Assembly: GCA_023425285.1 (NCBI GenBank)
Contig: JAFACY010000218.1
Location: forward strand, 1-5,164
Length of the DNA stretch: 5,164 nucleotides
Reading direction: 5' to 3'
Origin: Bacillota bacterium
GTDB lineage: Bacteria > Bacillota > Clostridia > Tissierellales > Sedimentibacteraceae
Part shown: positions 1-4,420 of the stretch, piece by piece
Numbering within the stretch: position 1 is the stretch's first letter
Layout: the number at the start of each line of letters is the position of its first letter
Position numbers and translations under genes: made by a program
The notes under the pieces: generated by a model
Told to the model about the DNA's origin: nothing
Databases searched by the model: none
Seen by the model: only the letters and a program-made list of their open reading frames with translations

Positions 1-559
1 GATGTACTGACTTTTTAATATTCAGCATTGGTGTCAGCAGTTCCTTGTTATTCGTAACAATAACAGTTGCTTCGGATACAACATTATCCTTTACAACACC
101 CTTGACAACGAAGCTGCATTCTTTTTCAACCATGTTCTGTTCAACAGTATCCCATACAACAGGAACAACTGTATCCTCATCAAGATTGTTGGCAGCCACA
201 GCAACAGATGGCAAATCCGGCAGACTGCCTATTTTTGTATAAACGGTAAGGGGGTAGACTGACTTTATTGTAAAGGGATATTCCTTTTCCAATACATTTG
301 CAATGAAGGTCTTTGTCTTCGTCACATCCTGATTTGTTGCGGTTAATGTCAATGTAACCTGTCTGTTGCCTGCACCAAAATGGGGACGTGTAACCTTTCC
401 TTCGCCGGACAATATGTAGTCATTGGATGATTTCCAGCTGAAAATTGTACCGTTTTCTCCAGCTTCAGGCAATTGGATGTCAGCTTCCACAGTTGACAAA
501 TTACCAAGGTAGATTCTTTCAATATCTATATCCATAAGTTTTTCCACGCTGTTTAGCAT
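1..559 (-). CDS. N-terminal part of an Ig-like-domain protein, probably a cytoplasmic glycosidase (C-terminus beyond window)
   Basis: The reading frame is open from an ATG at 559 to the window edge, giving 186 residues with no stop. The start is supported by AGGAGG at 570-565, five bases upstream. Residues about 8-92 resemble the atrophied bacterial Ig-like domain: a LYLGNL-like start, a W42-K-S-S-N core, then G54-K-V-T-R-P and a beta-rich VTLTLTAT strand. Residues about 97-169 resemble a Big_4-type Ig module (YPLTVYTKIGSLPDLP, then a VVWD motif at 134-137). There is no signal peptide or membrane segment, so the protein is probably cytoplasmic. From family knowledge, such paired modules precede catalytic domains in clostridial carbohydrate enzymes, including GH127-type beta-L-arabinofuranosidases. 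The catalytic part lies outside the window, so the enzyme class is inferred only from the neighbouring araR. It has its own promoter and is separated from araR by a terminator. Confidence 0.75.
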   Translation of the reverse strand, partial: MLNSVEKLMDIDIERIYLGNLSTVEADIQLPEAGENGTIFSWKSSNDYILSGEGKVTRPHFGAGNRQVTLTLTATNQDVTKTKTFIANVLEKEYPFTIKSVYPLTVYTKIGSLPDLPSVAVAANNLDEDTVVPVVWDTVEQNMVEKECSFVVKGVVKDNVVSEATVIVTNNKELLTPMLNIKKSVH

Positions 560-564
560 ATATA

Positions 565-570
565 CCTCCT
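565..570 (-). promoter_or_regulatory. Ribosome binding site of the Ig-like-domain gene
   Basis: A full AGGAGG on the minus strand lies five bases before the ATG at 559. It fixes the start of the leftmost gene, whose other end is outside the window. Confidence 0.85.
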
Positions 571-583
571 GATAATTATTCTA

Positions 584-600
584 TACCTCATCATGAGGTA
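584..600. promoter_or_regulatory. 17-bp palindrome in the 5' leader of the Ig-like-domain gene, candidate operator
   Basis: The sequence TACCTCATCATGAGGTA is a perfect inverted repeat: two 8-base arms around one central base. It lies about 14-30 bases downstream of the predicted transcription start, where a bound repressor could block elongation. Its right end overlaps GTACAAAT (598-605), which equals one half of the B. subtilis AraR operator as I recall it (ATTTGTAC-GTACAAAT). Either AraR or another regulator could bind here. As RNA, the arms could form only a hairpin with a very tight loop, so a DNA site is more likely. Confidence 0.5.
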
Positions 601-620
601 CAAATACGCATTCATTCTTT

Positions 621-649
621 ATTATAGTTATATAAAATATAATCGTCAA
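621..649 (-). promoter_or_regulatory. Sigma-A promoter of the Ig-like-domain gene
   Basis: The minus strand shows TTGACG (649-644), a 17-base spacer and a perfect TATAAT (626-621). Predicted transcription start is near 614, giving a leader of about 55 bases before the ATG at 559. The near-consensus elements suggest strong transcription unless repressed. An ATACAAAA sequence (649-656, plus strand) touches the -35 box. Confidence 0.8.
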
Positions 650-674
650 TACAAAAATAAGTACATTTTTTTAA

Positions 675-708
675 TTTTTAATACAAATTGCGAAATTTGT
701 ATTAAAAA
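675..708. repeat. 34-bp palindrome (15-base perfect arms) upstream of the Ig-like-domain promoter, candidate operator
   Basis: The arms TTTTTAATACAAATT (675-689) and AATTTGTATTAAAAA (694-708) are exact reverse complements around GCGA. The site lies about 26-60 bases upstream of the -35 box and directly after the araR terminator, sharing its T-tract. Neither strand has a T-run after the hairpin, so it is not itself an intrinsic terminator. Each arm contains ATACAAAT or ATTTGTAT, close to the AraR half-site but facing outward instead of inward. Operator function is inferred. Confidence 0.5.
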
Positions 709-733
709 AGCATCTGCTTTTATGCAAATGCTT
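704..733 (-). terminator. Intrinsic terminator after araR
   Basis: Read on the minus strand, AAGCATTTGC (733-724) pairs with GCAGATGCTT (717-708) around a 6-base loop, with one wobble pair in ten. A run of T residues follows (709-704). It begins five bases after the araR stop codon and separates araR from the leftmost gene. Confidence 0.85.
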
Positions 734-737
734 TGGA

Positions 738-1817
738 TTACAATATTCTTTTTACGGAGTCTCTTATAATAAGCTGTGGTTCAAAATCAATATCTGTGCT
801 GCATTTTTTTCCTGAAATAAGGTGGAATATTGACTTTGCTGTCTCAATTCCCACAAGCTCCTTAGGGTGAGCGATCGTTGTAAGGGGCGGGGAACATGTG
901 GCGGCACGTTTATCATCATCAATACTTATTATGGAGTAATCCTCCGGTATGTTAAGATTTTTTTCGTTCAGGATATTTAATAATTTGACGGCTACCTGGT
1001 CATTGTAGCACAATAGGGCAGTGCAACCTTTGAGGTACCTAAGTATTCTGTCGCTGTCCTCCTCCAGATAATTAATATCCTCTGTTGTAAACCACAATAC
1101 ATTTTCCGGAGATATGGTAATATCGCGGTCATTTGCAGCAGACATGGCTCCTTTGTATCTCAGGTGACCCTGCATATCATCGGATTTAAGAAACAGTGCA
1201 ATATTTCTGTGACCGTTGTCTATGAGATGACTGACAGCCAGGTATCCGGTCTTTACATCATCAAGGGCAACGTGAGGAAAATCCATGTCGGGATAGTAGG
1301 AGTTTAAAAATATAAGCGGTATATTTTTTTTGGAAATTTCATCGTATAATTTTTTATTGCCGTTAAGCAGGGCACTTCTTGTGGGCTCTATAATAAAGGC
1401 GTCCACTCCCGTATCCAGCATTGACCTTAATGAGCGTGCTTCATTTTCCACGTCGTTTCTCGTGCTTGCAAGCTGCATGTTGTAGCCCTTGCTGCTTATT
1501 ACGGATTCAATCCCGTTTATGATGCTTGGAAATATATATTCATCAAAATACGTAATAATAACCCCTATTATCTTACTGGAAGTTTTCTTTGAATTCATGT
1601 GGGTAGAAATATATGTTCCGCTTCCTTGCCTGCTTTCAAGGATTTGTTCGTTGATAAGGAGGTTTATTGCCTGTCTTACGGTTTGTCTGCTGACATCGTA
1701 CATTTGGGAAAGAGAATGCTCTGTATAAAATTTTTCCCCTTTTTCCAATCCTTCTTCGGATATTTTATCTTTGATCCATCCTGCAAGCTGAACATATTTT
1801 GGTGTTTTTTTCTTCAA
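738..1817 (-). CDS. araR: AraR-type arabinose repressor (GntR helix-turn-helix plus LacI-like sensor domain)
   Basis: This 359-residue protein matches B. subtilis AraR (about 362 residues) in layout. Residues 6-72 form a GntR winged helix (PKYVQ start, VSRQTVRQAINLL recognition region, QGSGTYIS wing). Residues about 82-355 form a LacI/GalR-like periplasmic-binding fold. Several stretches agree with AraR as I remember it: TY-EYIFPSI-GIES, IIEPT-SAL, LDDVKTGY, CYND, and a C-terminal FEP-LIIR-S. The family represses arabinose uptake and arabinan-degrading genes and releases DNA when arabinose binds. The start is TTG at 1817, preceded by GAGGTGA; an in-frame TAA directly before it (1820-1818) excludes a longer protein. 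The gene follows a DUF624 gene by 123 bases and ends at its own terminator. No convincing promoter is visible directly upstream, so readthrough from the DUF624 gene is possible. Confidence 0.9.
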   Translation of the reverse strand: MKKKTPKYVQLAGWIKDKISEEGLEKGEKFYTEHSLSQMYDVSRQTVRQAINLLINEQILESRQGSGTYISTHMNSKKTSSKIIGVIITYFDEYIFPSIINGIESVISSKGYNMQLASTRNDVENEARSLRSMLDTGVDAFIIEPTRSALLNGNKKLYDEISKKNIPLIFLNSYYPDMDFPHVALDDVKTGYLAVSHLIDNGHRNIALFLKSDDMQGHLRYKGAMSAANDRDITISPENVLWFTTEDINYLEEDSDRILRYLKGCTALLCYNDQVAVKLLNILNEKNLNIPEDYSIISIDDDKRAATCSPPLTTIAHPKELVGIETAKSIFHLISGKKCSTDIDFEPQLIIRDSVKRIL

Positions 1818-1822
1818 TTATG

Positions 1823-1829
1823 TCACCTC
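1823..1829 (-). promoter_or_regulatory. Ribosome binding site supporting the TTG start of araR
   Basis: GAGGTGA (1829-1823) sits five bases before TTG (1817-1815). No ATG or GTG start is usable upstream, because TAA is in frame immediately before the TTG. The next internal methionine would remove half of the DNA-binding domain. Confidence 0.8.
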
Positions 1830-1867
1830 AATACTATCGTTTGTTATTTTTTATTAATCTTAGGTTA

Positions 1868-1923
1868 ACAAATATATAAATTTTTTTCAATATAAATTCT
1901 GATATATTTGTAATATTTTACAA
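1868..1923. repeat. AT-rich inverted repeats between the DUF624 gene and araR, candidate AraR autoregulatory site
   Basis: Two overlapping inverted repeats are visible. ACAAATATAT (1868-1877) and ATATATTTGT (1902-1911) are perfect 10-base arms separated by 24 bases. TTGTAATATTTTACAA (1908-1923) has 6-base arms around TATT and resembles the AraR operator core TTGTAC-GTACAA, but with a wider centre. Neither is followed by a convincing GC-rich terminator stem, so no terminator is called for the DUF624 gene. The high AT content (chance palindromes) keeps confidence low. Confidence 0.35.
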
Positions 1924-1940
1924 TATTTGATTAATATAAT

Positions 1941-2627
1941 CTATTCCGGTGGTAAAACAACGTGTTTTTCTATTAATGGCCATGTAAAAAAGCAGTTTGT
2001 AAAAATTAATATATAGAAGCCTATTATAAAAAATACTATGCCCGAAAAAGGAAAAAGCGTGAAGAACAAAATAAATGAAATCATGTTAAATACTGAAACA
2101 GCCAGTGTTCTCCATCCTCCGGCTAATGTCAGTATAAAAGCGTTTTTAAGCTGAAATAAAAAATCCAGCTCCAGATTTGCGATTATGGGCACAAGATATG
2201 CAATCAATGAGGTGAGCAGTATGCTCAATATGCCTGCTATTGCCCAGAAAACCACAATTCCGGCACTCAGCTTCGTGTCTATGTATGACACTACGTTTGT
2301 GTAAATTATCAGCAGATCAAATAGAACCAACAGCAGAACAAGACTGAGCAATATTCCCTTTTTAAAATTATTGCGGAAGCTGCCGAAGAAATCTGAAAAA
2401 ACAAACACATGCTCTCTCCTCAGTAGCTTACAGCACAGCTCTGTGTATGCGATGGTTGCTCCGCCTATGGTCAGGACGGGGAGGCAGCATATCACATACA
2501 GCATGTTTAAGCTTATAAATCCCCAAAAGTCAACCGTTATCAGTTCTATATACAATGCGAGTCCTTTCTTTGGCGGAGCATCTTTATTTATACCCGGTCC
2601 CGGGTTGTAATAGCTTTTGAAAAACAT
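1941..2627 (-). CDS. DUF624 (YesL-like) integral membrane protein
   Basis: This 228-residue protein has the DUF624 signature. It begins with a short N-terminus carrying NPGPGINKDAP (8-18). A first membrane segment follows, with FWGFISLNMLYVICCLPVLTIGGAT (34-58), then H73-x-F-x-x-SDFF-x-x-F-x-x-NFK (73-89). Further membrane segments lie at about 91-113, 122-147 and 174-214, with a conserved-looking LKNAFIL segment (160-166) between. The family's biochemical role is not established. Members, such as yesL in B. subtilis, often sit beside carbohydrate ABC importers or their regulators, as here. The ATG at 2627 is preceded by GAGGTGA (2638-2632). It is divergent from the binding-protein gene and upstream of araR in the same direction. 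An accessory role in sugar uptake or sensing is inferred from position only. Confidence 0.85.
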   Translation of the reverse strand: MFFKSYYNPGPGINKDAPPKKGLALYIELITVDFWGFISLNMLYVICCLPVLTIGGATIAYTELCCKLLRREHVFVFSDFFGSFRNNFKKGILLSLVLLLVLFDLLIIYTNVVSYIDTKLSAGIVVFWAIAGILSILLTSLIAYLVPIIANLELDFLFQLKNAFILTLAGGWRTLAVSVFNMISFILFFTLFPFSGIVFFIIGFYILIFTNCFFTWPLIEKHVVLPPE

Positions 2628-2661
2628 AAAATCACCTCGTATAGCAAAATTTTATATGGTA

Positions 2662-2691
2662 ATTATAAGGCATATATAACTTTAATGTGAA
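2662..2691 (-). promoter_or_regulatory. Probable promoter of the DUF624 gene
   Basis: The minus strand shows TTCACA (2691-2686), an 18-base spacer and a perfect TATAAT (2667-2662), giving a start near 2655 and a leader of about 28 bases. A consensus TTGACA (2707-2702) with TAAAGT (2684-2679) at 17 bases overlaps it and could be an alternative. This promoter is back-to-back with that of the binding-protein gene. Confidence 0.65.
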
Positions 2692-2750
2692 AAATAAATT
2701 TTGTCAAATGTTATATTTGTTTTTAATTTCAGCTATTTTATTTTTGATTC

Positions 2751-2779
2751 TTGACACTTTTGTATTTTTTTGTTATGAT
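2751..2779 (+). promoter_or_regulatory. Sigma-A promoter of the ABC importer operon
   Basis: TTGACA (2751-2756), a 17-base spacer and TATGAT (2774-2779) match the consensus at 11 of 12 positions. Predicted start is near 2786, giving a leader of about 100 bases before the ATG at 2888. This is the strongest promoter of the window, fitting a highly expressed binding protein. Confidence 0.85.
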
Positions 2780-2816
2780 ATGTACTAAATTTTAATAACA
2801 ATTTTTAATTTTGTAC
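2778..2816 (+). promoter_or_regulatory. Two AraR-like half-sites at the importer promoter, candidate operators
   Basis: ATATGTAC (2778-2785) overlaps the -10 box and predicted start, and TTTTGTAC (2809-2816) lies 31 bases downstream, about three helical turns. Each matches the remembered AraR half-site ATTTGTAC at 7 of 8 positions and both face the same way. Full inverted sites are not present, so binding is inferred from the araR neighbour rather than from a strong motif. Confidence 0.35.
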
Positions 2817-2826
2817 AGGTCCTATT

Positions 2827-2860
2827 CAACAATTGAATACAAATTTAAATATTGTTGTAT
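2827..2860 (+). repeat. Inverted repeats in the leader of the binding-protein gene
   Basis: CAACAAT (2827-2833) and ATTGTTG (2851-2857) are perfect 7-base arms around 17 bases. Overlapping them, ATACAA (2837-2842) and TTGTAT (2855-2860) repeat the outward-facing arrangement of the palindrome at 675-708, with a slightly wider centre (12 instead of 10 bases). The sites could be a leader hairpin or a regulator site; AT-rich background makes chance a real alternative. Confidence 0.3.
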
Positions 2861-2887
2861 GTTTTTATTAAAATCAGGAGGAGACTT

Positions 2888-4228
2888 ATGAAGAGAATAA
2901 TCAGTATTTTATTAGTAGCTGTTATGGTGTTGTCCATGGCTACTGCATGCAGTAACAACGCAGAAACACCAAAGACGCCTGATACTCCGGAAACTCCGGC
3001 AGGTAACGAAGGTGAAAAACCGGCAGATTTAAACTGGGATGGTTATGAAGCGTCAAAGGGACTTACAGGAACAATTACGTACATGTACTGGGGCGATGAT
3101 TATGAACGTCAGATGTATACTGAATTGATCAACGCTTATCAAAAGTTAGTACCGGGTGTTAAAATTGAACAAATGTATACACCGGGAGGAGATTACTACA
3201 CAAAGCTTCAGAATCTTGGAGCCGCAAAGACATTACCGGATTTGTTCTGGCTGAGTGAAGCACGTGTAAGAGAGCTTGCAAATGCAAATCTTATGGCTGA
3301 TTTAACAGATGTTCTTAAAGAATATCCTTCAATTTCAGAAGGCATGTTTGATGGTGCTTTAGATTACGGTCAGGTTGACGGCACACAATACTGTATACCT
3401 AAGGATTATACATCTTACGTAATGTACATAAACGTTGACATGTTTAAGGAAGCAGGATTAGAAATTCCTACATCTGACTGGACGATGGATGATTATATTG
3501 AGCTTGCAGGTCAGCTTACAAAGGTTGAAAACAACAGAACAGCACAATACGGTACAATCGTAAACAACTACAGAGCTGATTGGGTTAACTTCATGGGTAA
3601 CTTCGATGCAGCTTGGTTCAAGGACGGAAAATCCAATTTATCAGATCCAAATGCAATTAAAGGTTTAGGTGTACAGGCTGAGCTTATTAATAAGGGTTAT
3701 GCTCCCGTACCCGGAACAACAGCAGATGGTGAGGACAGATTATTCATCATAGGTCAGGCGGCAATGTTCCCGTCAGGTCGTTGGGTTGTTCCAAGCTTCT
3801 TAAACGAAATTGATTTTGAATGGACAGCAGTTGAAATGCCTAAGGGAACTACAAGAGTATGCCCGTTCATTACAGCTAACGTTGCTATAAGTGCAGATTC
3901 ACAGAATAAGGAAATTGCAGCTAACTTCTTGTCATTCCAGTTAAGCCAGACAGGTTTGGGATACACACTTTCAAACGGCTTATCAGTTCCTCTTTACAAG
4001 GATTTGATAACAGATAAAAGCATACTTGCAGATCCTTCAGAAGCATTCATAGCTACATCTGAATACATCGGAGATAAAGAACAGGTTGAAGCATTATCCA
4101 CAGGAAAATGGACAGAATACAACACAATCATTTTCGCTGAACTCTCCCTTGTTTATGACGGTACGCAGACTATTGAACAAGCGGCTGCAAATATAGATAA
4201 GAAAGCTAACGAAACACTCTTTAAATAA
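2888..4228 (+). CDS. Sugar-binding lipoprotein of an ABC importer (extracellular solute-binding protein family 1, AraN-like context)
   Basis: This 446-residue protein captures a carbohydrate outside the membrane and delivers it to the permeases. Residues 1-20 form a lipoprotein signal peptide (MKR, then a hydrophobic stretch) ending at A-T-A-C21, the probable lipidated cysteine. A Thr/Pro-rich linker with a TP repeat (27-37) follows. The mature domain starts near residue 60 with GTITYMYWG and carries typical family-1 features: an NAYQKLVPGVKIE strand-helix element, a P-D-LFWL segment, MYINVDMFKEAGLEIP, and AAMFPSGRWVVPSF near 291-304. Length is close to B. subtilis AraN (about 433). The ATG at 2888 is chosen because AGGAGG (2876-2881) lies six bases upstream and it begins the signal peptide; a longer frame from TTG at 2852 lacks such support. 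The gene is divergent from the DUF624 gene and precedes a permease. An arabino-oligosaccharide ligand is inferred from araR; other sugars remain possible. Confidence 0.92.
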   Translation: MKRIISILLVAVMVLSMATACSNNAETPKTPDTPETPAGNEGEKPADLNWDGYEASKGLTGTITYMYWGDDYERQMYTELINAYQKLVPGVKIEQMYTPGGDYYTKLQNLGAAKTLPDLFWLSEARVRELANANLMADLTDVLKEYPSISEGMFDGALDYGQVDGTQYCIPKDYTSYVMYINVDMFKEAGLEIPTSDWTMDDYIELAGQLTKVENNRTAQYGTIVNNYRADWVNFMGNFDAAWFKDGKSNLSDPNAIKGLGVQAELINKGYAPVPGTTADGEDRLFIIGQAAMFPSGRWVVPSFLNEIDFEWTAVEMPKGTTRVCPFITANVAISADSQNKEIAANFLSFQLSQTGLGYTLSNGLSVPLYKDLITDKSILADPSEAFIATSEYIGDKEQVEALSTGKWTEYNTIIFAELSLVYDGTQTIEQAAANIDKKANETLFK

Positions 4229-4254
4229 CATAATTATCTTGCAGGAATCTATTG

Positions 4255-4294
4255 CGGTTATCTCACTTGGCTGTCTGCCACAGTGAGATAACTG
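4255..4294 (+). ncRNA. Strong intercistronic stem-loop after the binding-protein gene (partial terminator or mRNA-stabilising hairpin)
   Basis: GTTATCTCACT (4257-4267) pairs perfectly with AGTGAGATAAC (4282-4292). The stem continues inside with TGGC/GCCA (4268-4271 and 4277-4280), one bulged C and a 5-base loop, and extends outside by a wobble and a C-G pair. It starts 27 bases after the stop codon. Only TGTTTTCG follows, a weak T-tract, so full termination is unlikely. Hairpins in this position commonly protect the upstream binding-protein mRNA and lower expression of the permeases. Confidence 0.75.
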
Positions 4295-4397
4295 TTTTCG
4301 CACACAGCATAAGCGACCAACACCAAATATAAAATTTGGGTTGTCTGCTTTCGCATACAGCATAAGCGACTGACACCAAATGTAAAATTTGGGTCAT
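4292..4397 (+). repeat. Two tandem 53-bp repeats, each forming a stem-loop, between binding-protein and permease genes
   Basis: Units 4292-4344 and 4345-4397 differ at seven of 53 positions; a third copy begins (CTGCTT, 4398-4403) and breaks off before the permease ribosome binding site. Each unit folds as a 10-base-pair stem with one bulged A: CAAC-A-CCAAAT with ATTTGG-GTTG in the first, TGAC-A-CCAAAT with ATTTGG-GTCA in the second, around 5-base loops. Two base pairs differ between copies and both changes are compensated (C-G to T-A, A-T to G-C). A smaller TCGC/GCGA pairing precedes each stem. No open reading frame of note covers the repeats on the plus strand. Function is unknown; effects on mRNA stability or translation of the downstream permease are plausible. 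Confidence 0.8.
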
Positions 4398-4408
4398 CTG
4401 CTTATAAC

Positions 4409-4414
4409 AGGAGG
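4409..4414 (+). promoter_or_regulatory. Ribosome binding site of the permease gene
   Basis: AGGAGG lies six bases before the ATG at 4421. Just upstream, GCTTAT (4400-4405) is complementary to ATAAGC in both repeats (4309-4314 and 4362-4367), and CTG/CAG (4398-4400 and 4408-4410) could close a small hairpin touching this site. Confidence 0.8.
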
Positions 4415-4420
4415 TTTGGA

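Noticed and set aside
45..242. Rightward 65-codon open frame inside the Ig-like-domain gene
   Set aside because: It is antisense to a frame with clear domain similarity and a proper ribosome binding site.
675..708. Intrinsic terminator at the 34-bp palindrome
   Set aside because: The stem is AT-rich and no T-run follows it on either strand; the real terminator of araR is the adjacent hairpin at 704-733.
1818..1940. Promoter directly upstream of araR
   Set aside because: Several AT-rich -10-like strings exist, but none has an acceptable -35 at 16-18 bases, so no site is called.
2595..2605. GC-rich palindromic CCGGTCCCGGG inside the DUF624 gene start
   Set aside because: It encodes the conserved N-P-G-P-G stretch of the protein, which explains the composition.
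2852..2887. Longer version of the binding-protein gene starting at TTG 2852
   Set aside because: It would place basic residues before the lipoprotein signal, has no Shine-Dalgarno sequence, and the ATG at 2888 has a perfect AGGAGG at six bases.
2628..2887. CcpA catabolite-repression (cre) site at the importer promoter
   Set aside because: I found no stretch with a reasonable match to the TGWAANCGNTNWCA consensus in this intergenic region.
4094..4363. Leftward 89-codon open frame across the end of the binding-protein gene and the repeats
   Set aside because: It overlaps a well-supported gene in the opposite direction, encodes no recognisable protein, and its start lies within the repeat.
4292..4397. 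CRISPR array
   Set aside because: Only two directly abutting 53-base units without spacers, internal stem-loops, and no cas genes; this is a tandem duplication.
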